50,497 bases of DNA from Burkholderia sp. Leaf177 (GTDB lineage: Bacteria; Pseudomonadota; Gammaproteobacteria; Burkholderiales; Burkholderiaceae). Where the stretch lies: assembly GCF_001424345.1 (NCBI RefSeq), contig NZ_LMPF01000011.1, forward strand, positions 1-50,497, given 5' to 3'. Below the pieces are notes generated by a model. That model did not search any database. It was not told the DNA's origin and saw only the letters and a list, made by a program, of their open reading frames with translations. The translations under genes and the position numbers were made by a program. Shown here in pieces: positions 1 through 9,413 of the stretch; position 1 is the stretch's first letter, and each line of letters starts with the position of its first letter.

Positions 1-50
1 CCGGGTGATGGAACTTGACCTGAACCAGCCCCCGACCTCACTATGAAAAT

Positions 51-93
51 GTGTCAGCTATGTCCCCGTACAAGTGTCAACCATGTCTCCGGT
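51..93. repeat. Two 20-bp direct repeats, possible IS end remnant
   Basis: Bases 51-70 (gtgtcagctatgtccccgta) and 74-93 (gtgtcaaccatgtctccggt) are imperfect direct copies, 23 bp apart from start to start. Closely spaced copies of tgtcaaccatgtctccggt-like sequence are, from memory, found at the ends of some insertion sequences in Burkholderia. No transposase is visible in the window, so this is at most an end remnant, or an element that continues to the left. Confidence 0.4.
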
Positions 94-116
94 CTAAACA
101 GCCGTTGGACAAAGAA

Positions 117-349
117 ATGAAGTCCCGCCACGGACAGTGGCTAATAGTGATAAAGAAGTCAGTTAAGACAGAGTCCGCGAAGGCCTAAGCAGCAGCAACC
201 CGGCACCAACCCCGACCGCAACAAACAACCGCTCAAGCGTCAGCGTCCAACCTCGTGAAAATGAAGTCCTGCCACGGACAGTGGCTAACAGTGCTAAAGA
301 GAACAACAAAGACAGAACCCGCGAAGGTCTAAGCAGCAACAACCCGGCA
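117..349. repeat. Tandem duplication of about 90-105 bp, period 144 bp
   Basis: A block starting atgaagtcccgccacggaca at 117 recurs at 261 with a few substitutions and one small gap. Both copies continue through a gcgaagg-ctaagcagc segment to about 206 and 349. Each contains the short hairpin gccac-ggaca-gtggc. The pair lies downstream of the dpp operon and its terminal TraB/GumN gene. It encodes nothing recognisable and could be a REP-like or terminator-like duplication. Confidence 0.6.
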
Positions 350-394
350 TAAAACTCCCCCGACCGCCCCCAAGCGCGAACAAAACCCCACCTC

Positions 395-1468
395 CTATGC
401 CGGTTCAACCAAAAACCCGCGCCTGCGCAATAACTCCAGCACCCCCCGCTTCCCCCCCAAGTGCAACGCGCCGATAGCAACAAAAATCGGCTTATTCGGT
501 GCCGCCAGCAGCACCGCCCTCGCAACAAACCGATAATTCCGGTCATACACCAAACGGTTATCGATCTGCGCTGCAAGCGCCCTCGACCGTGCGATCTTTT
601 CCGTCTTGGCATCGTCCCAAGCCTTCAGCGCATCAGCATCCCCAATGCGCCATAAACGATGCAACTCCTTCACATCCGCGACATTCTCCGCCGGCGTCTG
701 CGCCAGATCCTGCGCGAGCATTTCGCGCTGCTGCGCCTGCGTCAGCCGCGTGAACGCCGATAACTGCTCGCCGATCGTCTCAAGACCAACCACGCGTCCG
801 CGCGGCCGCAAATACACGTTCTGCAATTGCGTCTCGGAACCGTATTCGGTCTCGAAACCGGCCTTGATCGTATCGATGGTTTCAACCAGCATCGACGCAA
901 GCCACGGACGCGACCGGCTGATATCCGCGAACATGGCGGGATTGTTGCGCAAGCGCGCCTCGAGACGTTTCCAGAGCGCATCGGGCAACGCGCGCTGCAG
1001 GCAAGGCACGCGGCACGTGCCGTACTTGCTGACTTCATCCTGCGATACAAGCAGGTCATCGGGCGAGATTTCGAGCGCAAGAGTCGGCGATGCATCCAGC
1101 GCGCCGAGTATCGGCTTTCGAAACGGCATGCTGGCCGGGTAATCGTCCGCATAACCCACATGCAGCGTGCCGAGCAAATAGATGGTGGTCTGGCCGCGCG
1201 TGGCGACATAGAACGGCATATGCGCCGGTTGCGCACGGACCGGGCCGCTGGCGGTGGTGCCGTCGGAACGGTCGGTGATATCGGGCGCTGCGGGGCGCGG
1301 CGATGGCACACGCAAACCGGGCAATGAAGCGGAAGGCGCCGCCGATGGCGTAGGCGGCGCCGCGACGCCGGTCAAGGCGAAAGCAGGCGCCGGACAACAC
1401 GAAGCCATCACGACGACCAAAACAGCCAGGCGGCACGCGACCTGCCGCGCCGCCGTCGTGTCAGGCAT
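395..1468 (-). CDS. TraB/GumN family protein
   Basis: Predicted exported protein of 357 residues from the TraB/GumN (PF01963) family, whose biochemical role is poorly defined; some relatives are proposed metalloproteases. Residues 1-31 form a signal peptide with a hydrophobic core (CRLAVLVVVMAS) and a likely cut after AFA; the MASC segment leaves a weak lipoprotein alternative. The paired family motifs are visible: LLGTLHVG at about 98-105 and AIGALHLGG near residue 331. A longer frame starts upstream, but the ATG at 1468 overlaps the dppF stop by 8 bp and puts the signal peptide at the N-terminus, so I prefer it. The gene is the last of the dpp operon, which suggests co-transcription but does not show a role in peptide uptake. 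Confidence 0.85.
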   Translation of the reverse strand: MPDTTAARQVACRLAVLVVVMASCCPAPAFALTGVAAPPTPSAAPSASLPGLRVPSPRPAAPDITDRSDGTTASGPVRAQPAHMPFYVATRGQTTIYLLGTLHVGYADDYPASMPFRKPILGALDASPTLALEISPDDLLVSQDEVSKYGTCRVPCLQRALPDALWKRLEARLRNNPAMFADISRSRPWLASMLVETIDTIKAGFETEYGSETQLQNVYLRPRGRVVGLETIGEQLSAFTRLTQAQQREMLAQDLAQTPAENVADVKELHRLWRIGDADALKAWDDAKTEKIARSRALAAQIDNRLVYDRNYRFVARAVLLAAPNKPIFVAIGALHLGGKRGVLELLRRRGFLVEPA

Positions 1469-2465
1469 CGATCTCCCCGACCTCCTCGGCGCGGTGACAC
1501 GAGACGTGCCGACCATCGACGAAACGCAGCGCCGGTTCTTCCACGCGGCATTTATCGATTGCATACGGGCAGCGCTGATGAAATGTGCAACCTGATGGAG
1601 GGTTCAGCGGCGACGGCATTTCGCCTTGCAGCCGGATCTTGATGCGCCGGTCTTCTTCGAACAAAGCAGGCGTCGCCGACATCAGCGCGCGCGTGTATGG
1701 ATGACGCGGCCGTGCGTAAATGGTTGCTTTGTCCCCGAGTTCGGCAACACCGCCAAAATACATCACCATGACGTCGTCGGCGATATGTTCCACCACCGAC
1801 AAGTTGTGCGAGATGAACACATAACTCGTCCCGAATTGTTGTTGCAGATCCATGAACAAATTCAGGATCTGCGCCTGAATCGATACATCCAGCGCGGACA
1901 CGGGTTCATCGGCGACGAGAATCTGCGGGTCGAGGATCATCGCGCGCGCGATTGCAACACGCTGGCGCTGACCGCCCGAGAACATGTGCGGATACCGCGC
2001 GGCATGTTCCGGCCGCAAACCGACCGTGCGCATCATGTGCGCAATGCGCTCGGCGCGCTCGCTCGCGGTCAGCTTCGTGTTGATCGCGAGCGGCTCGCCG
2101 AGCGTTTGCTCGACCGTCTTGCGCGGATTCAGCGACGCAAACGGATTCTGAAACACCATCTGCACGCGTTGCCGCAAATCCGCAATCTTCGCGCGATTCG
2201 CGTCCGCCACATCTTCGCCATCGATCAACAATCGGCCCGATGTAGGCGCTTCGATCATCGTCAACTGGCGCGCCAGCGTCGATTTGCCGCAGCCCGATTC
2301 GCCGACTACCGCAAGCGTCTTGCCGCGCTGGAGCGAGAACGATACGCCGTTCAGCGCCTTCACCGTGCCTTGCGCGAACATGCTGCGCTTGACGCTGTAG
2401 TGCCTGGTGAGTTTATCGGCGACGAGGACCGTATCTTGAGCCGCTACTCGAGGAACTGCGTTCAT
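1461..2465 (-). CDS. dppF: Dipeptide ABC transporter ATP-binding protein DppF
   Basis: One of the two ATPases that power the inner-membrane dipeptide importer. The 334-residue product has Walker [13 protein letters not shown] signature FSGGQRQR, Walker [13 protein letters not shown], and the C-terminal oligopeptide/dipeptide extension with the cysteine-containing segment [11 protein letters not shown] typical of Opp/Dpp ATPases. The start at 2465 was chosen because it overlaps the dppD stop as ATGA and is preceded by ggagg; a longer open frame upstream lies inside dppD. It follows dppD and overlaps the TraB/GumN gene downstream. DppF versus DppD is assigned from gene order and similarity. Confidence 0.93.
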   Translation of the reverse strand: MNAVPRVAAQDTVLVADKLTRHYSVKRSMFAQGTVKALNGVSFSLQRGKTLAVVGESGCGKSTLARQLTMIEAPTSGRLLIDGEDVADANRAKIADLRQRVQMVFQNPFASLNPRKTVEQTLGEPLAINTKLTASERAERIAHMMRTVGLRPEHAARYPHMFSGGQRQRVAIARAMILDPQILVADEPVSALDVSIQAQILNLFMDLQQQFGTSYVFISHNLSVVEHIADDVMVMYFGGVAELGDKATIYARPRHPYTRALMSATPALFEEDRRIKIRLQGEMPSPLNPPSGCTFHQRCPYAIDKCRVEEPALRFVDGRHVSCHRAEEVGEIDA

Positions 2466-3457
2466 TGCGCGCCTCCGTGTTCTGCCACGAGTTCCATGTT
2501 CAGCGGCTTGATGCAGCGCGCGCGCACAGCGGGATCGTTCGGAGCGAGTTGAAAGAGCGCCGGGCGCGCCTTGCGGCAATCTTCGACGGCATATTTGCAG
2601 CGTGGCGCGAACAGGCATCCGACCGGACGATCGTCACGGCCCGGCACCATGCCTGGCAACGCCGCGAGACGCTCGGCGCCGCGGCTGTGCTCGGGAATCG
2701 CGGCGAGCAACGCTTCCGTGTACGGATGATGCGGCTCGCTGAAGATCGTAGGCACGTGATTCGTTTCGATGATCTCGCCCGCGTACATTACGGCCACGCG
2801 TTGCGCGACTTCCGAGACAACGGCGAGATCGTGCGAAATCAGCACGAGCGCCATGCCGCGTTCCTTCTGCAACTTCACCAGCAACTCCATGATCTGCGCC
2901 TGGATGGTGACGTCGAGCGCGGTCGTGGGTTCATCGGCGATCAGGAGTTTCGGGTTGCACGCCACGGCCATCGCGATCATCACGCGCTGGTTCATGCCGC
3001 CCGACATTTGATGCGGGAAAGCATCGATACGGCTTTTGGCATCGGGAATGCCGACCTGATCGAGCAGTTCCAGCGCGCGTTGATGTAGCTTCGATCCACG
3101 CAAACCTTCGTGCAGCTTCAAGACTTCCTTGATCTGATATCCGACCGTGTAGCTCGGATTCAGACTGGACAACGCGTCCTGAAAAACCATTGCAATGTCC
3201 TTGCCGATGATCTTCCTGCGTTGCCGCGCCGACGCCTTCAACAAATCGATGCCGTTGAACGTGACCTGATCGGCGGTGACGATTCCGGGTGCGTCGATCA
3301 GACCCATCAAGGCCATCATCGTGACGCTTTTGCCGGAACCCGATTCGCCGACAACGCCGACCACTTCGCCGGGTTTCACGGAAATATCGATGCGATCGAC
3401 AGCCGGCAAGCCGTTGAAGCTGACCGCGAGATTTCGAATAGTGAGGAGATCTTCCAT
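2462..3457 (-). CDS. dppD: Dipeptide ABC transporter ATP-binding protein DppD
   Basis: The second nucleotide-binding subunit of the Dpp importer, 331 residues. Visible motifs are Walker A GESGSGKS, signature MSGGMNQR, Walker [13 protein letters not shown], the switch histidine region [11 protein letters not shown], and the C-terminal segment [11 protein letters not shown]. The ATG at 3457 lies 2 bp beyond the dppC stop; longer upstream frames run inside dppC. Overlapping or nearly touching genes throughout dppBCDF indicate translational coupling of the transporter subunits. Confidence 0.93.
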   Translation of the reverse strand: MEDLLTIRNLAVSFNGLPAVDRIDISVKPGEVVGVVGESGSGKSVTMMALMGLIDAPGIVTADQVTFNGIDLLKASARQRRKIIGKDIAMVFQDALSSLNPSYTVGYQIKEVLKLHEGLRGSKLHQRALELLDQVGIPDAKSRIDAFPHQMSGGMNQRVMIAMAVACNPKLLIADEPTTALDVTIQAQIMELLVKLQKERGMALVLISHDLAVVSEVAQRVAVMYAGEIIETNHVPTIFSEPHHPYTEALLAAIPEHSRGAERLAALPGMVPGRDDRPVGCLFAPRCKYAVEDCRKARPALFQLAPNDPAVRARCIKPLNMELVAEHGGAQ

Positions 3458-3459
3458 GG

Positions 3460-4377
3460 TCACGCCATCCGCTTGAGTTTGGGGTCGAGCGCGTCGCGCA
3501 AACCGTCGCCGAGCAGATTGATGACGAGCACCGAAATCAGGATGGACAAGCCGGGCATGGTCACGATCCACCACGCGCTTTCAATGTAATCCCGCGCCGA
3601 CGCCAGCATGGCGCCCCATTCCGCTGCCGGTGGCTGAACGCCGAGGCCGAGAAAGCCGAGCGCGGCGGCATCCAGGATCGCCGATGAAAAACCCAGCGTC
3701 GCCTGCACGATCAACGGCGCGGCGCAGTTCGGCAAGACTTGCGAGAACATCAGACGCACGGTGCCAGCGCCAGCCACGCGCGACGCCGTCACGTATTCGC
3801 GCTGCAACTCACCGAGCGCCGCGGCGCGCGTCAGACGCACGTAACCCGGCAACGCAACGATCGCGATGGCAAGCATCGTGTTGACCAGCCCCGGCCCGAT
3901 GATCGCGACCACCGCAACCGCCAGCAACAGCGAAGGCAACGCAAGCAGCACGTCCATGATGCGCATGATGGGTGTATCGAGCCATTTCTGGAAAAACGCC
4001 GCGATCAACCCGAGCACGATGCCCGGAATCAGCGCCAGCACCACCGACACGAAGCCGATCCAGAACGACAGCCGCGCGCCGTACATCAAACGCGAAAGGA
4101 TGTCGCGGCCGGCTTCGTCGGTGCCGAGAACGAAACGCCAGTTGCCACCATCGAGCCACGCTGGCGGAATCTTGACGTTGTCCCGATATTGCTCGATAGG
4201 ACTATGCGGCGCGATCAGCGGCGCGAAGATCGCGATAAACACGAGAATCAGCACGATCGCGCCAGCCACGACCGCGCCACGATTACGTGAAAAGTTCGCC
4301 CAGAATTCGCGTGCCGCCAGCGTGCGGCCGCCTGGGATGGGCGCCAACGCGCCAGGATTGTTTTGAATGTCGGCCAT
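3460..4377 (-). CDS. dppC: Dipeptide ABC transporter permease DppC
   Basis: Inner-membrane permease of 305 residues that pairs with DppB to form the translocation channel. The N-terminus (about 1-30) is cytoplasmic, followed by a first membrane helix ([19 protein letters not shown]) and a BPD_transp_1 core with several more helices. The EAA-type coupling loop that contacts the ATPases is seen around [17 protein letters not shown]. The start at 4377 is 4 nt downstream of the dppB stop. Length and order match DppC of enterobacteria and pseudomonads. Confidence 0.93.
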   Translation of the reverse strand: MADIQNNPGALAPIPGGRTLAAREFWANFSRNRGAVVAGAIVLILVFIAIFAPLIAPHSPIEQYRDNVKIPPAWLDGGNWRFVLGTDEAGRDILSRLMYGARLSFWIGFVSVVLALIPGIVLGLIAAFFQKWLDTPIMRIMDVLLALPSLLLAVAVVAIIGPGLVNTMLAIAIVALPGYVRLTRAAALGELQREYVTASRVAGAGTVRLMFSQVLPNCAAPLIVQATLGFSSAILDAAALGFLGLGVQPPAAEWGAMLASARDYIESAWWIVTMPGLSILISVLVINLLGDGLRDALDPKLKRMA

Positions 4378-4381
4378 CGGC

Positions 4382-5392
4382 TTACCTCGTATGGCGAATG
4401 CGCGGATTCAGCACGCCGTACAACAAGTCGACGATTAGATTCACAAGAATGACGAGCGTCGCGATCATCAGGATACCGCCCTGCACGACGGGATAATCGC
4501 GGCGGCTGATGGCATCAATCAGCCACTTTCCAACGCCCGGCCACGAGAACAACGTCTCCGTCAGCACGGCGCCCGCGAGCAGCGTGCCGACTTGCAAGCC
4601 GATCACGGTGACCACGGGAATCAGCGCGTTACGCAACGCATGCACGATCACCACGCGTCCGGGCGCAAGACCTTTGGCGCGCGCCGTGCGAATGTAGTCC
4701 TCGCGCAAGACTTCGAGCATGGAAGAACGCGTCATCCGCGCGATCACCGCCAGCGGAATGGTGCCCAGCACGATAGTCGGCAAGATCAGATGGCTGACGG
4801 CGGACTTGAACGCGCCTTCGTCGTCGGAGAAAAGTGCGTCCCACAACATGAAGCCCGTGCGATGCGGAATGTCGTATTCCACCGCGATACGCCCGGATAC
4901 CGGCGTCCATCCCAGCTTCGCCGAGAAGAACATGATGAGGATCAAGCCCCACCAGAAGATCGGCATCGAATAACCCGTGAGCGCCGTGCCCATGACGCCG
5001 TGATCGACAACCGTGCCGCGCTTGAGCGCAGCGGCCACGCCGGCGGGAAGGCCGACGACGAGCGCAAAGATCATCGCGCAGAAAGCGAGTTCCAGAGTGG
5101 CCGGGAAGCGGCCGAGGAATTCGCCCATCACGCTGGTATTGGTGATGATCGACATGCCGAGATCGCCTTTCAGCGCGTGTCCGACATAGTGGAAATATTG
5201 AACAGGAAGCGGCAGGTCGAGCCCGAGGCGCTTCATGGCTTCGGCGTGCATTGCCGGGTCCACGCCGCGCTCGCCCATCATGACTTCAATGGGATCGCCC
5301 GGGATCAGGTGGATGAGTGCGAAAGCCAGGATCGTGATGCCGATAAACGTCGGAATCACCATGCCTATGCGTCGCAGAACGAATCGGAACAT
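4382..5392 (-). CDS. dppB: Dipeptide ABC transporter permease DppB
   Basis: Inner-membrane permease of 336 residues. It begins with the classic DppB/OppB helix (MVIPTFIGITILAFALIHLI) followed by the conserved PGDP segment, and carries the coupling-loop motif EDYIRTARAKGL near the C-terminal third. About six membrane helices are expected from the hydrophobic blocks. It is separated from dppA by 113 bp containing a hairpin, whereas all later dpp genes are nearly contiguous. This is the usual arrangement for making more binding protein than permease. Confidence 0.93.
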   Translation of the reverse strand: MFRFVLRRIGMVIPTFIGITILAFALIHLIPGDPIEVMMGERGVDPAMHAEAMKRLGLDLPLPVQYFHYVGHALKGDLGMSIITNTSVMGEFLGRFPATLELAFCAMIFALVVGLPAGVAAALKRGTVVDHGVMGTALTGYSMPIFWWGLILIMFFSAKLGWTPVSGRIAVEYDIPHRTGFMLWDALFSDDEGAFKSAVSHLILPTIVLGTIPLAVIARMTRSSMLEVLREDYIRTARAKGLAPGRVVIVHALRNALIPVVTVIGLQVGTLLAGAVLTETLFSWPGVGKWLIDAISRRDYPVVQGGILMIATLVILVNLIVDLLYGVLNPRIRHTR

Positions 5393-5410
5393 GGTTCGTC
5401 TCTTTGGGGA

Positions 5411-5455
5411 GGAAAAATGCGACCGGCGACGCGGGCTTGTGACCCTTGTCGCCGG
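5411..5455 (-). terminator. Hairpin between dppA and dppB (attenuator or mRNA-stabiliser)
   Basis: On the minus strand ccggcgac pairs with gtcgccgg (5448-5455 and 5423-5430) around a 17-nt loop, followed by tcgcattttt. The short T run makes it a weak intrinsic terminator. Its place, directly after the binding-protein gene, fits partial termination or 3'-end protection of dppA mRNA. Confidence 0.5.
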
Positions 5456-5505
5456 ACCTTTTCGACTAGTTATAGTTTTCGTGCAAGAAGCGTACCGCTA
5501 AAAGA

Positions 5506-7140
5506 TTACTGCACGCCGACGCCATCGAAACGCAGGTAACCCAGCGGCTCGATCTTCATGCCCGTCACCTTCTTGCTTGTCGGCTGATAAACAGTCGAGT
5601 GGGCGATCGGCGAGAACGGCAGTTGATCGGCGAAAATCTGCTGCGCCTGCGTATAAGCCTGCGTGCGCTGCGCCTGGTCCGACGTGTTGCGGCCCTTGAT
5701 CACCAAGTCGTTGAACGGCTTGTAGCACCAGTGCGAGAAGTTGCTGCCGTTGACGGCATCGCAACCGAGCAGCGTGCCGAGCCAGTTGTCCGGATCGCCA
5801 TTGTCACCCGTCCAGCCGATCAGCATGGCGTCGTGTTCGCCTGCGTGAGCGCGCTTGATGTACTCGCCCCACTCGTACGATGTGATGTTCGCCTTCACGC
5901 CGATCTTCGCCCAGTCAGCTTGGATCATCTCGGCCATCAAGCGCGCGTTCGGGTTGTACGGACGCTGGACCGGCATGGCCCACAACGTCATCTCGAAACC
6001 GTTCGGGAAACCGGCCTTCGCGAGCAGCGCCTTGGCTTTGGCGGTGTCGTAGGTCGCGAGCTTCAGGTTCTTGTCGTAGGACCATTGCGTTGGCGGCATC
6101 GGCGCGATCGCGGCTTGTCCCGCGCCCTGGTACACCGATTCGATGATCGCTTTCTTGTTGATCGCCATGTCGAGCGCGCGGCGGACATCGACGTTATCGA
6201 CGTTCTTCTTCGTCACGTTGTACGCGACGTACCCTTCGTTGAAGCCCGCTGACGATGGTGTGTCGAGATTGGAATCGGCTTTCAGCGGCGCGATGTCAGC
6301 GGGACGCGGATAACTCATCACCTGGCATTCGTTGCTCTTCAGCTTTTGCACGCGAACGGCGGCGTCTGGCGTGATGGAGAAAATCAGCTTCGAGATTTTG
6401 ACGGCGCCGGCTTTCCAGTAATCAGGATTACCATCGAAACGAATGGTCGCGTCTTTCGTATAGCTGCGGAAAATAAACGGACCCGTTCCAACCGGTTGCT
6501 GATTAATGTCCGACGCCTTGCCGGCTTTCAGCAATTGCTGGCCATATTCATCCGATTGGATCGATGCATATTCCATCGCCATATTCTGAATGAATGGTGC
6601 GTTCACTTCTTTGAGCGTGAATTTGACCGTGTACGGATCGACCTTTTCGATCTTCGTGATCAGCTTGTCGAGACCCATGTCCGTGAAATACGGGAACGAT
6701 GCCGGATACGCCTTGCGGAATGGCTGATTCGGATCGAGCATGCGGTTGAACGTGAAAAGCACGTCGTCCGCGTTGAATTCGCGCGTGGGCTTGAAGAACG
6801 AGGTGGTCTGGAACTTCACGCCGTGACGCAGATGGAACGTGTACGTTAGTCCATCGGACGATACTTCCCACTTTTCAGCGAGACCCGGTTCTACTTTCGT
6901 GCCGCCGCGCTCGAACTCGACGAGGCGGTTGAACACCGTGAACGTGTTCGCGGTGAAATCGGTGCCGGTGGTGTATTGCGCGGGATCGAAACCGGCCGGG
7001 CTGCCTTCTGAGCAGTAGACGAGCGTTTTGTTCGGAATCGGTGCCGCATGAGCGACGCTCGCGGTTACGAGCGATGCCGCGATGGCGGCGCTGACGGCCA
7101 TCGACAGATGGGCAGCTCGCAACAGGCCAATTTTCTTCAT
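5506..7140 (-). CDS. dppA: Periplasmic dipeptide-binding protein DppA
   Basis: High-affinity periplasmic receptor that delivers dipeptides to DppBCDF; a 544-residue SBP_bac_5 protein, close to the 535 of the E. coli protein. Residues 1-32 are a signal peptide with cleavage after AHA. The mature start KTLVYCSEGSPAGFDP and the AEKWEVSSDGLTYTFHLR segment are diagnostic for DppA; the C-terminal lobe has GWTGDNGDPDNWL. A ggagga Shine-Dalgarno sequence lies just upstream of the ATG. It is the first gene of the dpp operon, transcribed from the AT-rich region between 7141 and 7530. Confidence 0.95.
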   Translation of the reverse strand: MKKIGLLRAAHLSMAVSAAIAASLVTASVAHAAPIPNKTLVYCSEGSPAGFDPAQYTTGTDFTANTFTVFNRLVEFERGGTKVEPGLAEKWEVSSDGLTYTFHLRHGVKFQTTSFFKPTREFNADDVLFTFNRMLDPNQPFRKAYPASFPYFTDMGLDKLITKIEKVDPYTVKFTLKEVNAPFIQNMAMEYASIQSDEYGQQLLKAGKASDINQQPVGTGPFIFRSYTKDATIRFDGNPDYWKAGAVKISKLIFSITPDAAVRVQKLKSNECQVMSYPRPADIAPLKADSNLDTPSSAGFNEGYVAYNVTKKNVDNVDVRRALDMAINKKAIIESVYQGAGQAAIAPMPPTQWSYDKNLKLATYDTAKAKALLAKAGFPNGFEMTLWAMPVQRPYNPNARLMAEMIQADWAKIGVKANITSYEWGEYIKRAHAGEHDAMLIGWTGDNGDPDNWLGTLLGCDAVNGSNFSHWCYKPFNDLVIKGRNTSDQAQRTQAYTQAQQIFADQLPFSPIAHSTVYQPTSKKVTGMKIEPLGYLRFDGVGVQ

Positions 7141-7576
7141 GTTTCCTCCAGGTCTTGTGCCGGCTAAAACCGGCGTAGCGCGATATTACTGAGCTTTGCC
7201 GGGAGGAACAAGGCGACGAAATTATCGGAGGGAACGTGTCTGGTAATAGGGTATGACGGAGCGTGATAGTAATCCGCGAGCCGAGGTCTCGAGCGGCCAG
7301 GAAGCCTACGGCTTACGCGGACGTTCTCGTGGCGGAGGAATCTCGAATCTGCCGACTGCTCAAACCAATGTTTATTCGATATCGCTCTGATTTTAAATAG
7401 TCGTTGCTTAAAAGCCTAATTACCCGATATCCAGGTCTTTTCCAAATGATATTGGATATCGATTAATTCGCGTTTAACCGCTTTATGTTGGGTACTGGTT
7501 TAACCGGGCGTCAACGCTAGATAAAATGGGAAAACAAGAACCGCGCGACGAACGCCGCGCGGGTACACCTGAAATA
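7141..7576. other. AT-rich regulatory gap upstream of dppA
   Basis: No gene is seen. The part at about 7365-7500 is clearly more AT-rich than its surroundings and holds three GATATC palindromes at 7378-7383, 7426-7431 and 7455-7460, uneven in spacing. A small gccgg-ctaaaa-ccggc hairpin lies close to the dppA ribosome-binding site (about 7159-7174). The dpp promoter must be here, but I cannot pick a convincing -35/-10 pair. The metF-fragment terminator occupies 7531-7562. Confidence 0.5.
7531..7562 (-). terminator. Intrinsic terminator after the metF 3' fragment
   Basis: Reading the minus strand, ccgcgcg (7562-7556) pairs with cgcgcgg (7547-7541) across an 8-nt loop and is followed by ttcttgtttt. 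It lies 14 bp after the TAA of the metF fragment and is probably the original metF terminator. Confidence 0.7.
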
Positions 7577-7943
7577 TTACTTGCCCAACAACTTCAACCG
7601 CTCGCAAATTGTCTTGCTCGCGGCCGCGCCGTTCAGCGTATAAAAATGCAGCCCGGGCGCGCCTTCCTTCACAAGCCGTTCGCACAAACCCGTCACCACA
7701 TCCAGCCCGAAAGCGCGGATGGATTCCTTATCGTCGCCAAAACTTTCCAGACGACGTGCAATCCACTTCGGCACTTCCGCGCCGCACATCTCGGAGAAGC
7801 GCATCAGCTGCGAGAAATTCGTGATCGGCATGATGCCCGGCACGATAGGAACATCCACGCCGAGCTTTCTGGCCTCATCGACGAAACGGAAATACGCGTC
7901 CGCGTTGAAGAAGTACTGCGTGATCGCCGAGTTCGCGCCGGCT
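7577..7943 (-). pseudogene. Detached 3' fragment of metF
   Basis: About the last 120 codons of 5,10-methylenetetrahydrofolate reductase, without the N-terminal part. The translated segment from ANSAITQYFFNADAYF to ERLKLLG is identical to the C-terminus of the intact metF at 10587-11423 and adds one lysine before a TAA stop. The homology runs without gaps from 7584 to 7943 (matching 10591-10950) and ends abruptly at the left edge of the MocR/AlaX insert. It lacks the start and the N-terminal half of the barrel, so it cannot make an active enzyme. Confidence 0.9.
7584..7943. repeat. 360-bp direct repeat, copy 1 (metF 3' end)
   Basis: Matches 10591-10950 in the same orientation with a constant offset of 3007 bp, no gaps and 13 mismatches counted by eye (about 96% identity). 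All mismatches appear synonymous in the metF frame. Confidence 0.9.
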
Positions 7944-7979
7944 GCATGAGAATCATGGCGTAGCACCGCCCGTGTCTTC

Positions 7980-9413
7980 TCACAAAACCATGCCCATGAG
8001 CGGTTCGGCGCCGTTGCGCATTACGTCCGCCAGTGCCGCAAAGCCCTCGCGTAAAATCCCGTCTCCGCTCGATGCATTGCTGACGCTGATGCGTATGCAT
8101 TCAGGGAAGGTGCCGCGGCTTACGCTGAACGCTTCTGCCGTGGCGACTACCTGGTTTCGCTGACGCAGATTCCTGTCGATTTCGGAAGCGCGCCAAGGTG
8201 CGGGAACGTCGATCCAGAAATGCGGGCTGAACTGGTGCGTGCGATAGGTCATACCTTCAAGCTGTCCCATAACCAGCGTCTTGCGCCGCTCGATCTCCTT
8301 CGTCTGCTCGTCTAGCAGCCTAAATGTCGTGCCGTCGTCAATCCAGACATTTGCAATTTCGAGGCTCAACGGGGTTGCCATCCAGCAGGAGTTGCGGATT
8401 GCTGCGGTCATGCGGCTCACCATGGCCGCGGGCATGTGCACGTAGCCTGCCCGAAGACCCGCGGCAACTGCCTTGCTCAGACTACCTATGACAACACCCC
8501 GCTCCGGGGCAAAGTAACTGATAGGTAGCGGACGCTCCCGCATTAGCACGGCATGCGTTTCGTCTTCAATGATAAGGAGGTTGTGTTCGCGGCAAAGCTG
8601 TGCAATCACCTCCCTGCGAGCGAGGGACATTAACGCTGTCGTCGGGTTCTGGATCGTTGGCGTGCAATACAGAGCGTTGATCCGATGCGCGCGACAAAGT
8701 TCGTCGAGTGATGCGGGCAACAGCCCTTCCTTGTCCACCTCAACGCCCATGAGCTTGATGCCGAGCAAGCGCGATACACTGATCAATCCCGGATAGGTAA
8801 GCTGTTCCGTGATCAGCGTGTCGCCCGCGCGCATCGTTGCCATGAGCACCGCGAGCAAACCATGCTGACTCCCGTTCACGCAGACAATCTGTTCCGGCGA
8901 TGGCTGAAAATTACCGTGGGCGAGCCATTTTGCGCCAGCTTGGCGGTGTCGTAATATTCCCGCCTCCGGTGTATATAGGAGCAACTCCTGCAGCCGTTCG
9001 GGATCCTTGGCAATCTGCGTTAGGGTGAGCGCAAGCAAGTCGGCCTCAACACCCGGTATGTGCATGTTATGGCTCATATCGTGGAAGCGATCGGGCGCGC
9101 CAGGAAAATTGTGAAAACCGGCATCCCGGCTGCGTTCTTGGTCGCGCTTACGAACAAACGTGCCGTCGCCGACCCGCGCTACCACCAATCCCGTGCGTTC
9201 CAGTTCAGCGTACGCATTACTTACGGTCCCGGCAGTGACCCCGATCTTGTCAGCAAGGATGCGATGAGGTGGCAGCTTGTCACCCGCCCGGATAGAACCG
9301 ACTCGAATGGCCTCTTCAATGGCCTTTGCCAGCCGTTTGTACTTGACGCCCACGCCGCTAGCCAACAGATCTCGACAAATTGAAACGGTGTCAATACTTC
9401 CTTTGACTGTCAT
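7980..9413 (-). CDS. MocR-type (GntR/aminotransferase) transcriptional regulator
   Basis: A 477-residue fusion of an N-terminal GntR winged-helix DNA-binding domain (about 22-90, with VTAGTVSNAYAELERTGLV as the recognition region) to a fold-type I aminotransferase-like domain (about 120-460). Pyridoxal-phosphate site residues are present: N256 in NPTT, D284 in IIEDETH, and the Schiff-base lysine K314 in GSLSKAV. Such proteins usually control a neighbouring, often divergent gene and sense PLP with an amino-acid ligand. Here the divergent partner is the AlaX gene, the likely target. A gaggttgac leader precedes the ATG. The specific ligand cannot be read from the sequence. Confidence 0.88.
   Translation of the reverse strand: MTVKGSIDTVSICRDLLASGVGVKYKRLAKAIEEAIRVGSIRAGDKLPPHRILADKIGVTAGTVSNAYAELERTGLVVARVGDGTFVRKRDQERSRDAGFHNFPGAPDRFHDMSHNMHIPGVEADLLALTLTQIAKDPERLQELLLYTPEAGILRHRQAGAKWLAHGNFQPSPEQIVCVNGSQHGLLAVLMATMRAGDTLITEQLTYPGLISVSRLLGIKLMGVEVDKEGLLPASLDELCRAHRINALYCTPTIQNPTTALMSLARREVIAQLCREHNLLIIEDETHAVLMRERPLPISYFAPERGVVIGSLSKAVAAGLRAGYVHMPAAMVSRMTAAIRNSCWMATPLSLEIANVWIDDGTTFRLLDEQTKEIERRKTLVMGQLEGMTYRTHQFSPHFWIDVPAPWRASEIDRNLRQRNQVVATAEAFSVSRGTFPECIRISVSNASSGDGILREGFAALADVMRNGAEPLMGMVL

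Larger units (their letters stand above)
1..394. other. Gene-free left edge with short repeats
   Basis: No convincing coding region is seen before the stop of the TraB/GumN gene at 395. The stretch holds two 20-bp near-copies at 51-70 and 74-93 and a longer tandem duplication at about 117-206 and 261-349, listed separately. The open frame that crosses 163-612 on the minus strand is a composition artefact: it overlaps the TraB/GumN gene in another frame and its repeated peptide only mirrors the DNA repeat. Confidence 0.6.

Noticed and set aside
163..612. Minus-strand frame with repeated LLLLRPSR peptide
   Set aside because: It mirrors the tandem DNA repeat and overlaps the TraB/GumN gene in another frame; no ribosome-binding site or family similarity.
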